DNA of 64,000 nucleotides from assembly GCF_002014855.1 (NCBI RefSeq), contig NZ_MUYV01000011.1, positions 186,001 to 250,000 of the forward strand, in the 5' to 3' direction. The position numbers and the translations under genes were made by a program. Positions 38,325-47,735 of the stretch are shown piece by piece (position 1 is the first letter of the stretch; each line of letters starts with the position of its first letter). The notes under the pieces were generated by a model. The model did no database searches. It had not been told where the DNA came from and saw nothing but the letters and a program-made list of their open reading frames with translations. The DNA comes from Moraxella porci DSM 25326 (GTDB lineage: Bacteria > Pseudomonadota > Gammaproteobacteria > Pseudomonadales > Moraxellaceae).

Positions 38325-39497
38325 ATGGACTTTGCACACATCACACCCCCTGTCTCTCCATCGGCATGGCTGGATTTGGATGCGCTCGATGCCAATATCG
38401 AGCGAGTCAATCAGATGACCGCCAAAGTTGGGCTACGCATCGCCAGCAAATCCATCCGCAGCACCCAAGTACTGCACTATATCCGTGAACGCACGCCGCA
38501 TTTTGTGGGCATCATGAGCTACAGTGCTGCTGAGTCGGCGTATCTACTCGCTCAAGGCTTTGATGATATCTTATGTGCTTATCCGAGCATCGATACAGCG
38601 AGCATCATTCAGACGCTGCCCTTTGTCGCACAAGGGGCGAGCATGGTGTGGATGGTGGATCGGCTGGAGCAGTGGCAGCTGCTTGATGAGATCGGCAGAC
38701 GGCACGGCGTGGTGCTGTCGGTGTGTCTGGATATCAATATGTCCATGCCGCTACCCAAGCTGTATTTTGGCACCAAGCGGTCGTCGTTGATCACGCTGTC
38801 TCAAGTGCAAGACCTACTGGATCGCACCAAAACAATGAGCCATACCAAGCTTGTTGGCTTGATGGGCTATGAAGGTCAAATCGCAGGGCTGCCTGAGCAT
38901 CTGCCCGATAAAGCGATGCTCACGCCCATCATCCGCCTATTAAAATCTTTCTCCAAAAAACAGCTCGCCACCCGTCGCCAAGCCATCACAGATTGGCTCA
39001 ATCAAAACGGCCATCCGCTCACCATCGTCAATGGCGGTGGCAGCGGTAGCATGGCATTTACCACCAGTCAGCCTGAGATCACCGAGATCACCGTAGGCTC
39101 GGCATATTATTATCCTGCCTTATTTGGCTATATGGACAGCATGGCAGGGTTTCGACCAGCGGCAGGCTTTGTGCTGCCAGTCACTCGCCATCCTGAAGAC
39201 ACCGTGATCGTCGCTCATGGTGGCGGCTTGGTGGCATCAGGAGCGATGGGACGGGATAAGCAGCCCAAGATCATCCATCCACCACAGCTTGAGATTTTGA
39301 CGGATGAAGGTTTTGGTGAAGTGCAGACGCCGCTGATGGCCAAGAGTTCACCACCGCCCATCGGCAGTCACATATGGCTACAGCACGCCAAGGCAGGCGA
39401 GCTGTGCGAACGCTTTAATGAGCTCATCACTTATCGTAATAATCAGCCCATCGGACACATACGGACATATCGGGGAGAAAGACAATGTTTTCACTAA
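38325..39497 (+). CDS. PLP enzyme of the D-threonine aldolase / D-amino acid deaminase type
   Basis: 390 residues. An alanine-racemase-like N-terminal barrel with the PLP lysine in RIASKSIRS (~residue 46), TIVNGGGSGS near 230 as phosphate-binding loop, and a C-terminal DTA-type domain (VIVAHGGGLVASGAMGRD, then FGEVQTPL). Relatives cleave D-threonine or dehydrate D-serine. The metal-binding His of true D-threonine aldolases is not obvious, so the reaction is unsure. It overlaps the next gene by 13 nt and lies beside dadA-ridA, suggesting a D-amino acid locus. Confidence 0.8.
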   Translation: MDFAHITPPVSPSAWLDLDALDANIERVNQMTAKVGLRIASKSIRSTQVLHYIRERTPHFVGIMSYSAAESAYLLAQGFDDILCAYPSIDTASIIQTLPFVAQGASMVWMVDRLEQWQLLDEIGRRHGVVLSVCLDINMSMPLPKLYFGTKRSSLITLSQVQDLLDRTKTMSHTKLVGLMGYEGQIAGLPEHLPDKAMLTPIIRLLKSFSKKQLATRRQAITDWLNQNGHPLTIVNGGGSGSMAFTTSQPEITEITVGSAYYYPALFGYMDSMAGFRPAAGFVLPVTRHPEDTVIVAHGGGLVASGAMGRDKQPKIIHPPQLEILTDEGFGEVQTPLMAKSSPPPIGSHIWLQHAKAGELCERFNELITYRNNQPIGHIRTYRGERQCFH

Positions 39498-40807
39498 AAA
39501 ATTGGCAACAAGATAAGCACTGGCAAAACTGGGTCGGCTATGTCAAGGCCACACCTGCCCAAAAGCTCACCCCATCCACCATCGATGAGCTGTGTGCCAT
39601 CGTCAAACAGGCCAATACGACAGGCAAACGCATCCGAGTGACGGGGGCTGCCCACTCATTTAGCCCCGTGGCACAGCCTGAAGAGATCGCCATCAGCCTA
39701 CATCATCTGCGCGGCTTGGTCAGTATTGATGCAGCTGCCCGTGAAGTGACCTTGTGGGCTGGGACTTATCTGTATGAAATTGGCGATATGTTGGCACAGC
39801 ATGGCTTTGCCCTAGAAAATATGGGCGATATCCAGTTTCAAAGTCTGGCAGGGGCGGTGGCGACTGGCACGCACGGCACAGGGATTAGCCTTGGCTCGGT
39901 GTCATCACAGGTGGTGGCGTGGGAGTGGGTTGATGGCACAGGTCAGCTGCATCATCATCGCCGTGGTGAGGATGAGCTAAGCCAAGCTTTGACAATCAGC
40001 CTTGGGCTCTTGGGGATTTTTACCAAACTTACCCTAAAAGTCGTGCCTTTATACGGGCTGAAAGAACAAAGCTGCACGATGAGCTTTGCCGATGGCTTGG
40101 CAAGCTTTGATCAAGATGTCAAAAACCATCGCCACATGGAGTGGTTTTTATTCCCTGGCACCAATAAACTACAAAAAAAGACGCTGACACCCACCACGCC
40201 TGCCGCCATGAGCCAATGGCAAAAAGTCAAAGACCGCTTTGAAAGCGTCATCGTGCTCAATGGTGCGTTTTATTTGATGAGTGAATTAGCTCGCAAACAC
40301 CCCAAATTCATCAAAACCGTGAGCAAGCTGTCAGCCGATAACATCCCCAACACCGTCCGCCAAGGCTTAAGCTATGAAGTCTTCCCAAAGCCGCGTGGCG
40401 TCGTGTTCGACGAAAGCGAATATTTCATCCGCTATGAAGATTTCCCCAAGGTGATCACCGCCATCAATGATGCCCTGCTTGATGACACCAAAGGCTCGCA
40501 CTTTCCCATCGAAGTACGCACCATCAAGGGCGAGGCAGGGTTTTTGAGTCCTACCCAAGGGTGCGACTGCGTGGTGCTATCATTTCATGTATATCGGGGC
40601 ATTGACAGCCGACCGTATTTTGATTGGGTTAAAACATTCATGCAGCCGTGGTCGGGCAGACCGCACTGGGGTAAGGTGCTTAAGCTTGATCATCATGAGC
40701 TGGCTAAGCTATATCCTGATTTACCCAAATTTATGGCGATACGGGCACAGTATGATCCAAATGGGGTGTTTTTAAATACTTGGCTACACCAAAAATTCAT
40801 CGGATAA
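39485..40807 (+). CDS. FAD-linked oxidase of the D-arabinono-lactone / L-gulono-lactone oxidase family
   Basis: 440 residues. The FAD domain (VKQANTTGKRIRVTGAAHSF, then GDIQFQSLAGAVATGTHGTG) is followed by the ALO substrate domain and the C-terminal tail with PHWGKVLKL and FMAIRAQYDPNGVFLNTWL. The family oxidises sugar lactones or polyols such as alditols using oxygen. Here the overlap with a D-amino-acid PLP enzyme is unusual and the substrate is unknown. The start overlaps the upstream stop by 13 nt. Confidence 0.87.
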   Translation: MFSLKNWQQDKHWQNWVGYVKATPAQKLTPSTIDELCAIVKQANTTGKRIRVTGAAHSFSPVAQPEEIAISLHHLRGLVSIDAAAREVTLWAGTYLYEIGDMLAQHGFALENMGDIQFQSLAGAVATGTHGTGISLGSVSSQVVAWEWVDGTGQLHHHRRGEDELSQALTISLGLLGIFTKLTLKVVPLYGLKEQSCTMSFADGLASFDQDVKNHRHMEWFLFPGTNKLQKKTLTPTTPAAMSQWQKVKDRFESVIVLNGAFYLMSELARKHPKFIKTVSKLSADNIPNTVRQGLSYEVFPKPRGVVFDESEYFIRYEDFPKVITAINDALLDDTKGSHFPIEVRTIKGEAGFLSPTQGCDCVVLSFHVYRGIDSRPYFDWVKTFMQPWSGRPHWGKVLKLDHHELAKLYPDLPKFMAIRAQYDPNGVFLNTWLHQKFIG

Positions 40808-40946
40808 GCCATCAAATGCCTTTGCATTTTTATTAAAATATGCTAATTTATAGTACAAAGCCATCGGATGGCTTATGGCTTCGTTGATCATTGAGCTGCT
40901 GAGTGTTAAATTCAGCAAAACCCAGTCTAATAAACAAGGAGGTTAT

Positions 40947-42155
40947 ATGAAACAGCGTCATTTTACCCACTCACTATTGGCTGTGGCGATCGCCACCATC
41001 ACAAGCCCAAGCTTGGCATCAGGGCTTGAGCAGTCTAGCCAGTCTGTCGCACCATTTTTTGAAAAAGGCAATTATGCCGAGATCAGCTATGCTCATGTCG
41101 ATCCTGACATCAAAGGCGTGGATCTGATGGGTCAGCCGATCGATGATATGATGGATGGCTTTAGCTTTGGGTCAGCGGCAGTAAAAATCGCTCCCACGGA
41201 CGACACCGCCATCGCCATATTGTACAGCGAACCTTGGGCGATCAACACCCAGTATCCATCGGGCAACTTTTTTGCCAATGACTTGGGCGTCACATCCGCC
41301 AACTTAAGCTCAAAAAATCTCACCCTACTGGCTGGTGGCAAAACCAAAAATAACCTTTGGCTGTATGGCGGTGTATCCGCTGAGCAAATCAAAGCCGATG
41401 TCAATGTCGCAAGCTATGGCGACAATCCGCTGTATGCAATGGGCTTTTCCTCCGATCCTGTGATGCCTGTGCAGTACTCGCTACACGCCGATAAGACGGA
41501 CACCGAGCTTGCTCCTGTCGTTGGTATCGCTTATGAAAAACCAGAAATCGCCCTGCGAGCCAGCCTCACCTATCGTGGCGAGACCAAATATCGCACCCCT
41601 GTCACCGAACGCTTTGTCGCACCTGCTTTGGATGCCATCGGTCAAGGTGAAACCATCGCCCCATCATCGGTAAGTCTGACCATGCCGCAGTCGGTGAGTC
41701 TGGATTTTCAAACTGGCTTAAGCGAAAAACATCGCCTACTAGGCATGATCAATGCTCGCTGGGTCGATTGGTCGGCCTTTTCGGTGACACCAACTTTATA
41801 CGCACAGACCATCGGCAGCCAGACCAATGGCGAACCTTTGGCGGCTTATAATAAAGACGGCTATGCGATCGAGATGGCATTGGCTCGTGAGTTCACACCG
41901 AAGCTTGCCGGCGAGGTACGCATCGGCTATGATCATGGCACAGGCCAGCCGCTTAGCGCACTTGGCCCTTATGATGCCGTCAAGTCAGTAGCGCTCGGCG
42001 CCCAATACAAGCCTGTGCCGCAGCTTGCCATCTCAGGCGGTGTGCAGTATGCATGGATCGATGGCGGTGACATCGTGCATGGTGGCCAAACCGTCGCCAA
42101 AATCGATGATGGCAACTACATCGGCTATGGCATGAAATTGGGTTATTATTTCTAA
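40947..42155 (+). CDS. FadL/TodX family outer membrane transporter
   Basis: 402 residues from the ATG at 40947, preceded by a perfect AAGGAGG; the longer frame is ignored. The signal peptide ends ITSPSLASG. The rest is rich in alternating beta strands, with AALKYRGE-like segments (RASLTYRGETKYR, ALAREFTPKLAGEVRIGYDHG) and ends in GMKLGYYF, the aromatic C-terminus of an outer membrane barrel. FadL relatives take up long-chain fatty acids or other hydrophobic molecules. Confidence 0.85.
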   Translation: MKQRHFTHSLLAVAIATITSPSLASGLEQSSQSVAPFFEKGNYAEISYAHVDPDIKGVDLMGQPIDDMMDGFSFGSAAVKIAPTDDTAIAILYSEPWAINTQYPSGNFFANDLGVTSANLSSKNLTLLAGGKTKNNLWLYGGVSAEQIKADVNVASYGDNPLYAMGFSSDPVMPVQYSLHADKTDTELAPVVGIAYEKPEIALRASLTYRGETKYRTPVTERFVAPALDAIGQGETIAPSSVSLTMPQSVSLDFQTGLSEKHRLLGMINARWVDWSAFSVTPTLYAQTIGSQTNGEPLAAYNKDGYAIEMALAREFTPKLAGEVRIGYDHGTGQPLSALGPYDAVKSVALGAQYKPVPQLAISGGVQYAWIDGGDIVHGGQTVAKIDDGNYIGYGMKLGYYF

Positions 42156-42173
42156 TTCCACCCACCGAATACG

Positions 42174-42200
42174 AAAAAGCAGCCATCACAGCTGCTTTTT
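42174..42200 (+). terminator. Terminator after the FadL-type gene
   Basis: AAAAAGCAGC-CATCACA-GCTGCTTTTT; symmetric and usable for avtA on the other strand. Confidence 0.75.
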
Positions 42201-42222
42201 CATTGTCTGATCTTATTACAGA

Positions 42223-43506
42223 TCACACACCATCATACAGCCGACGCACCACCTCACCAATGGTCGTGATGCCCTTGATGATGGTCTCATCAGGCTGAGC
42301 GATGGATAGACGGATACACTCTTTGGCGTGCGGATAATTGGCGGTATCCACCCCAACAAAGAAATGTTCAGATGGAATAATCAGCGTGCCTTGCTCTTTT
42401 AGCATCTGATACAGCACGGTCGTTGAAATCGGCAAATGCTCAAACCACACCCACAAGAAAATCGCCCCTTCTGGTTTATGAATCTTGACAGGATAGCCAT
42501 CAAACTCCGCCTGTAGTCGTGATACCGCAAGGCTTGCTTGCGCCTGATAAAATGGCTGGATTACCATATCAGACAAAGTCTTGATGCGATCATCGGCAAA
42601 TAACGGCGTCGCCACCGTCGCCCCGAAACGCACTGGCGAGAGATTGACGATGGCATTCATATTACTGATGGTCTTGATGATCGGTGCATCCGCGACGATA
42701 ATCCCCGTGCGAGTGCCTGGCAAGCCCACCTTTGATAAGCTAAAGCACAGCACTGTATCACGATCCCACGACAGCGTGGTGTCGGTATAGATGATATTTG
42801 GAAATGGCATCCCATAGGCATTATCGACAATCAGTGGCACGCCATATTTTTTGGCGATGGCAGTAAGCCTTGCCATCTCATCATCGGTCAACACATTGCC
42901 TGTCGGATTGGTTGGACGAGAACAGCAAATCGCACCAATCTTGCCATTTTTTAACTCTTCTAAATTTTCTAAAGCATCAAAATCTACCCGATACTTAAAA
43001 AATCCTTCATTATTTTCATGCGTCACCAGCTCAATATTTGGCGGTACAGCCACAAAATGCACGCCATCAATATGCACATCAGCATAGCCGACATACTCAG
43101 GTGCTAAGGGTAATAAGATGGCTTTGTCTGTCCCATCTGCAAATTGACCTGCGAATAGATTAAACAGATAAAAGAACGCATTTTGTGAACCATTGGTCAA
43201 GGCGATATTATTGCTCGTTAGCTCCCAACCATAATGGCGATTAAAAAATTCAACCAAGGTATTGATAAACTTAGTATCACCCTGCGGATTGGAATAATTC
43301 CCCACACTATCAAGCGCAAATGCATCTGCCACCACTGATTCAAGTGTCTCTTGATACACAGCATTTAGCTCAGGGATACTGGCAGGATTGCCACCGCCCA
43401 GCATATTGACTGGCTTGTCACTATTGAGCGCATTGCCCAGATCATCCATCAGTTGCAAGATGGCGCTGTCTTTGGTGAATTTTTGACCGAATTTTGAAAA
43501 TTTCAT
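42223..43506 (-). CDS. avtA: Valine-pyruvate aminotransferase
   Basis: 427 residues. It begins MKFSKFGQKFTKDSAI and has VNMLGGGNPASIPEL, as in AvtA. The PLP lysine lies in FSLSKVGLPGTRTG, and the C-terminal Arg in KECIRLSIAQPDE. It makes valine from 2-ketoisovalerate, using alanine or related donors. A pair of overlapping parS-like sites lies 150 bp upstream. Confidence 0.92.
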   Translation of the reverse strand: MKFSKFGQKFTKDSAILQLMDDLGNALNSDKPVNMLGGGNPASIPELNAVYQETLESVVADAFALDSVGNYSNPQGDTKFINTLVEFFNRHYGWELTSNNIALTNGSQNAFFYLFNLFAGQFADGTDKAILLPLAPEYVGYADVHIDGVHFVAVPPNIELVTHENNEGFFKYRVDFDALENLEELKNGKIGAICCSRPTNPTGNVLTDDEMARLTAIAKKYGVPLIVDNAYGMPFPNIIYTDTTLSWDRDTVLCFSLSKVGLPGTRTGIIVADAPIIKTISNMNAIVNLSPVRFGATVATPLFADDRIKTLSDMVIQPFYQAQASLAVSRLQAEFDGYPVKIHKPEGAIFLWVWFEHLPISTTVLYQMLKEQGTLIIPSEHFFVGVDTANYPHAKECIRLSIAQPDETIIKGITTIGEVVRRLYDGV

Positions 43507-43654
43507 AACCCACTCTGTGATACTTAGTATTAGTAAGGACTACTGGCTATATTGCCGTGCGACTCACTGTGCTGTCAACTGCTTGCTACAGTACAGCTTA
43601 TCATGCCAAACATCCACCGATGAGTAAATGCTTGGGGCTTTTGGCTTGTTCACT

Positions 43655-43685
43655 TGTTTCACATGAAACTGTTTCATGTGAAACA
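43655..43685. promoter_or_regulatory. parS-like sites 2 and 3, overlapping pair
   Basis: TGTTTCACATGAAACT (43655-43670) and TGTTTCATGTGAAACA (43670-43685) share one base, and the second is the reverse orientation of the first. The pair abuts the stop codon of the ornithine decarboxylase gene in the 180-bp gap to avtA. It could also fold as a stem in RNA. Confidence 0.7.
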
Positions 43686-44861
43686 TCACTCGATGTATTT
43701 AACCTTTAATGGCGGAAAACCGTTAAATTCTACCGATGAATACGAGTTGGTATAAGCACCCGTGGTGAGCCAATATAACTTATCGCCGATTTCCAAATCT
43801 TGTGGCAGCTTATAACCAGCGTGTTCGTACATGATATCAGTACTATCACAGGTCGGGCCTGCTAGGATGACCGTGCCTTTTTCGGTGGCAGTTTCCATTT
43901 TTGGGGTGTAGACAGGGTATTTGATGGCTTCACCCAAGGTCTCAATCAGGCCTTGAAATAACCCAACATCGGTATAAACCCAACGAGTCAAATCCGTGCG
44001 AGATTTACGGCTGATGAGCACCACTTCTGAGACCAATACGCCACTATCACCCACCATCGAGCGGCCTGGTTCTAGGATAATCTCCGGCATCTCATCTTCA
44101 TCATAGTCTTCGGACAAATAGCGATGGATCTCTTCGGCATAGACACGCACAGGGTTCACTTCACTGATGTAGTTGGTTGGGAAACCACCACCCAGATTGA
44201 TCATCTGTAGCTTGATGTCTTCTTCGTATTTCATCCAGTCAAACATATATTTGACCTTGGCAAGTGCATCATCCCACGCCGCGACATCTTTTTGTTGGCT
44301 GCCGACATGGAATGAGATGCCATATGGAATCAGACCTAGGTTTTTGGCTTGCACCAACAAGTCGATCGCCATATCAGGATGGCAACCAAACTTGCGAGAC
44401 AGTGGCCATTCGGCAGTGTCAGCACCATGCACCAAGATACGTACAAAGACTTTTGAGCCAGGGGCGTTGTTAGCGATATTGATTAGATCTGCTTTAGAAT
44501 CTGTAGCGTACAATCTGATGCCTTTTTCGAAGGCATACTTAACATGCTCAGCTTTTTTGATGGTATTGCCATATGAGATGCGATCTGGCGAAACGCCGCA
44601 GTCAAGCACACGATCGAGCTCATAAATGGATGCGCAGTCAAAGTTTGACCCCAAATCCGCCAAATATTTGACCACTTCCACCGCAGGGCTGGCTTTCATC
44701 GCATAGTGAATTTTTGCTTTAGGAAATAGACTGACCATCTCTTCATATTTGGTCTTGATACGGCTAAGATCCACGACCAGTAGTGGCGTTTCTTCGCCTG
44801 CTGCCGCTTGGGTGAATTTTTGCCATTGGGCTTGGTCAAAATATTGATCAATCTTAATCAC
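43686..44861 (-). CDS. speC: Ornithine decarboxylase, fold type III (eukaryote-like)
   Basis: 391 residues. The PLP lysine is Lys56 in HYAMKASP. NLGGGFPTNY binds phosphate, and the C-terminal ILAGPTCDSTDIMYE carries the substrate-binding Cys and Asp contributed across the dimer. The family decarboxylates ornithine to putrescine. It is shorter than, and unrelated in fold to, E. coli SpeC. Some members also accept lysine. Stand-alone gene. Confidence 0.88.
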   Translation of the reverse strand: MIKIDQYFDQAQWQKFTQAAAGEETPLLVVDLSRIKTKYEEMVSLFPKAKIHYAMKASPAVEVVKYLADLGSNFDCASIYELDRVLDCGVSPDRISYGNTIKKAEHVKYAFEKGIRLYATDSKADLINIANNAPGSKVFVRILVHGADTAEWPLSRKFGCHPDMAIDLLVQAKNLGLIPYGISFHVGSQQKDVAAWDDALAKVKYMFDWMKYEEDIKLQMINLGGGFPTNYISEVNPVRVYAEEIHRYLSEDYDEDEMPEIILEPGRSMVGDSGVLVSEVVLISRKSRTDLTRWVYTDVGLFQGLIETLGEAIKYPVYTPKMETATEKGTVILAGPTCDSTDIMYEHAGYKLPQDLEIGDKLYWLTTGAYTNSYSSVEFNGFPPLKVKYIE

Positions 44862-44967
44862 AAAAGCTTACTCCTGTGGACATGGCTTTGGTTTTGTATG
44901 CCAAAATCTAAAAGAAAAAGCACCTTTAATATCGATCATTTCGATGTTAAAAATGCCATAAAATGTT

Positions 44968-45002
44968 AAAAAGCTTGCTATCAATATTATAGCAAGCTTT
45001 TG
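44968..45002 (-). terminator. Terminator of the rlpA-fkp-DUF1653 operon
   Basis: AAAAGCTTGCTAT / ATAGCAAGCTTTT with a 7-nt loop, flanked by T on the minus-strand 3' side. It lies after the DUF1653 stop. Confidence 0.7.
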
Positions 45003-45039
45003 GGGTTGGGGCTATAGTTTTCGTGGATGCGATACACAT

Positions 45040-45288
45040 TCACACATCATCACCCACATAGGCAAAGCGGGGAATGCACTCACCCCCTTGCTCAAGCATC
45101 TGCACAAACATCGCAAAGGGACGCACCCACAAGGTGGACTGCTGCACCTGATCGCCATACAGCGGATGATACAGCACCAACCAGTCAAGCGATTCACTAT
45201 GACGCACCACATCGATCACTTGGTACAGATTGCCCTTATAATGTCGATAGACGCCCTTTTGGATGCTAGGCTTCACATCAGTCATCAC
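45040..45288 (-). CDS. DUF1653 family protein
   Basis: 82 residues. GVYRHYKGNLYQVIDVVRHSE followed by LVLYHPLYG and WVRPFAMFVQ is the DUF1653 pattern (small beta-rich, no known function). Two tandem start codons (45288, 45285) overlap the FKBP stop by 8-11 nt, so it is translationally coupled and the last gene of a three-gene operon. Confidence 0.85.
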   Translation of the reverse strand: MMTDVKPSIQKGVYRHYKGNLYQVIDVVRHSESLDWLVLYHPLYGDQVQQSTLWVRPFAMFVQMLEQGGECIPRFAYVGDDV

Positions 45289-45646
45289 GCGTACGCACTT
45301 CTAAGAGCTCAATCTCAAAATACAGCGTCGAATTCGGCGGAATCTTACCCACCGTACGCTCACCATAGGCCAAGTGCGCAGGGACGATTAGCTGTCGTTT
45401 ACCGCCAACTTGCATCGGTGCGACAACCACATCATCGGTACTAAAGCCAAGCACACCCATATCCCAACCCTTAATCACACGGCCTGTACCGATGACGCAC
45501 TCAAAGGCACGCCCACGACTGATGGACGAATCAAACACCGTGCCATCTTCAAGCTTACCGGTGTATTCGGTGACAATCAAAGCACCTTTGACAGCAGTTT
45601 TGCCGGTGCCAACGATAATGTCAGTAACTGTGATGTCTGTCATCAT
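45278..45646 (-). CDS. FKBP-type peptidyl-prolyl isomerase
   Basis: 122 residues, a single FKBP domain without a signal peptide: VTEYTGKLEDGTVFDSSISRG, then VIKGWDMGVLGFSTDD, GGKRQLIVPAHLAYGER and FEIELLEV. Catalytic-pocket aromatics and the Asp (FDSS) are present. It catalyses prolyl isomerisation, presumably in the cytoplasm. It overlaps rlpA upstream by 4 nt and DUF1653 downstream. Confidence 0.92.
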   Translation of the reverse strand: MMTDITVTDIIVGTGKTAVKGALIVTEYTGKLEDGTVFDSSISRGRAFECVIGTGRVIKGWDMGVLGFSTDDVVVAPMQVGGKRQLIVPAHLAYGERTVGKIPPNSTLYFEIELLEVRTRDD

Positions 45647-46131
45647 TGGGTCGCTGAGACATTAGCTGCCAAAGTGATGGTCTGCGTGCGCTGCGTGGTC
45701 ACAGTCTCGACTTTAGATAACGCTTCAGCAACTTGCTGCGCAACCAAAGCATCCTGAGCCAAAGTGCTGGCTGGTGTTTGGGCTGCTGCTGTGCCGCCAC
45801 TAACCGTCTCGATGGTAACGCGCGCGCGGCCTTGGCTTAGCGGGGCAATCTGAGCAAACGCGCCTTTTGACAAGTCCAAAGTCACACCATATTTGCTAAA
45901 ACCGCCACGGTCATTCACACGGCAGACAACTGATTTGCCATTAGCGGTATTGGTGACTTTCAGGTGTGTGCCAAATTTGTGCGTATTACTCGCGCAGGTC
46001 ATGGCGTTTTGGTTAAAACGCTCGCCATTGGCAGTTTTACGGCCATGAAATTTATCACCATAATAAGTCACGGTGGCAGCTTGGGCAGATAGCGCAAGCA
46101 GGGCAGTGCTGGCCAGTAGTAATTTTTTCAT
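45643..46131 (-). CDS. RlpA-like double-psi beta-barrel protein
   Basis: 162 residues from the ATG at 46131 (GGAGATTTT upstream); the longer frame is discarded. The signal peptide MKKLLLASTALLALSAQA is followed by ATVTYYGDKFHGRKTANGERFN and VTNTANGKSVVCRVNDRGGF, which hold the Asp and His of the lytic transglycosylase RlpA fold. There is no lipobox and no SPOR domain, so it is a short, soluble periplasmic member. The tail after ~95 is Ala/Thr-rich. Confidence 0.85.
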   Translation of the reverse strand: MKKLLLASTALLALSAQAATVTYYGDKFHGRKTANGERFNQNAMTCASNTHKFGTHLKVTNTANGKSVVCRVNDRGGFSKYGVTLDLSKGAFAQIAPLSQGRARVTIETVSGGTAAAQTPASTLAQDALVAQQVAEALSKVETVTTQRTQTITLAANVSATQ

Positions 46132-46303
46132 AAAATCTCCTCGGGATTTACCCTTGGTCAATGCTGTTTTTAGCATGTTGAATTAAAAATGATGATGTAT
46201 CATAGCCAAAACCCATTTCGATTACAAGGAATGACATATCTTTTGACATTTTTATAACATTTACTATTTAAAGTTGCTGGATTGTTGCTATTCAACAGCG
46301 GCT

Positions 46304-46333
46304 CAAAAAAACCACCATTAAAATGGCGGCTTT
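46304..46333 (-). terminator. Terminator after the phytase-like gene
   Basis: On the minus strand, CCGCCATT-TT-AATGGTGG followed by TTTTTTT. Confidence 0.7.
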
Positions 46334-46364
46334 AGATGGTTGTATTAACTGCTATAATCAAAAG

Positions 46365-47570
46365 TTAATATAAAGGATAATGCAATTTGATCTGAATCAT
46401 CTCATTATCATCTGCCAAATTGGCATTGCGTCCCGATGAGCTGGGAAAGTTATTGTCATTAAACACCGTTAGCGTATACGCATCTTCAATGATCACATCT
46501 TCTATGGTAAAAAACGGAAAAGCGAATCTCTCACTGACGCCGATATCGCCTGCGCGTGCGGCACCATACAAACGATGCGGATTGTGAATATTCATCAAAT
46601 CCACCACATCTGTACGCCGAACCACTTCACCTGACCCACCTAGCGTGATGCGAACCAGTTTTTTATAGCCATCCAGCTGATTTTCACTATCATCTCTTTC
46701 AATCAAAATCCCTGAGCGCTCATCAATCATTTGAAAATCCCCAATGGCTGTGGCACGCGCATCTAATTCAAAGATATAATAATTACCCGTATAGGCTTTT
46801 TTATCGATATCAAATTGGAAAATCAACAGCTGCTTGCCTTTGGCATCGGTCAGTGGTTTTTCTAACATAGGATATAAAAATTTGCCATCAGCCGATTTGG
46901 CCATTCCCTCAAAGCCACCACTGCGTTGCACGGTGGCAGTAGCCGCATCGCCAATCAATGGGTTTTGTGGCGAATGCAGTATACGACCTGTCTGATAAGG
47001 ATCGGGCAAGGCAATCGGTGCTTGTAAGAGTACGCCATTTTTATCAAAATGCAATAAATAAGGCCCAAATTCTTCGCCTACCCAATAACTGCCATCAGCG
47101 GCTTGCTGAATCGATTCAGGATCAAAATCAGCACCTGTCAGCAGACGCTCGGCTGTATTTTGATGAACAATTTCAAAGGGAATCAAGCGCTTGGGATCCT
47201 TTAGCTGGATGTGATTAAGCACTTTTACCGTGCCTGTGCCGCCTGTTTGAGTGCGAAAATCCACTGCAATCTGATAAATTCTCAGCAAAAAATCTGCCGA
47301 ATTGTCCTTGGCACCAAAGCCATTATCAGCAAGCACCGTATAGCTACCATCGCTGTTTTTTAAGGCGCCTGAAAAGCCCTGAACTGGCTGAGCCTTAAAG
47401 GGCGGTGCAATGCCATTGGCTGACTTCACCGCACTACCTGACACAGGCCCTGCGGCATAAGTTTCTACATCCAGTTTGGCAAAGCCTGTCAATGTTGCTT
47501 TGGGTACTTCAGCCATCGCAGACACAGACAAACAACCCATAAACAAACCAATCATCACACGATTTTTCAT
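46365..47570 (-). CDS. Secreted esterase-like (phytase-like domain) protein
   Basis: 401 residues from the ATG at 47570, preceded by AAGGA; a TTG 24 nt upstream is in frame but unlikely. The signal peptide ends SVSAMAEV. The body shows the phytase-like beta-propeller pattern (VQGFSGALKNSDGSYTVLAD, then GADFDPESIQ, YWVGEEFGPYLLHFD, GGFEGMAKSADGKFLYPMLE). Members are secreted hydrolases of uncertain substrate. Stand-alone gene. Confidence 0.85.
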   Translation of the reverse strand: MKNRVMIGLFMGCLSVSAMAEVPKATLTGFAKLDVETYAAGPVSGSAVKSANGIAPPFKAQPVQGFSGALKNSDGSYTVLADNGFGAKDNSADFLLRIYQIAVDFRTQTGGTGTVKVLNHIQLKDPKRLIPFEIVHQNTAERLLTGADFDPESIQQAADGSYWVGEEFGPYLLHFDKNGVLLQAPIALPDPYQTGRILHSPQNPLIGDAATATVQRSGGFEGMAKSADGKFLYPMLEKPLTDAKGKQLLIFQFDIDKKAYTGNYYIFELDARATAIGDFQMIDERSGILIERDDSENQLDGYKKLVRITLGGSGEVVRRTDVVDLMNIHNPHRLYGAARAGDIGVSERFAFPFFTIEDVIIEDAYTLTVFNDNNFPSSSGRNANLADDNEMIQIKLHYPLY

Positions 47571-47684
47571 AAAAATCCTTATGTTGTTTTTCAAAGACTG
47601 TCAGGATTTTAGCAAAGGATTATGACGAAACTATGTTGATTTGATGGCAATCTAAGGTCAGCTTTGTGACACTTTAATGATGAA

Positions 47685-47718
47685 CAAAAAAATCGCCCAA
47701 AATTTTGAGCGATTTTTT
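47685..47718. terminator. Terminator after guaA
   Basis: AAAATCGC / GCGATTTT arms with an interior AT loop. T-runs on both sides make it usable in both directions. Confidence 0.65.
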
Positions 47719-47735
47719 AATGTTAAGTGAAATAA

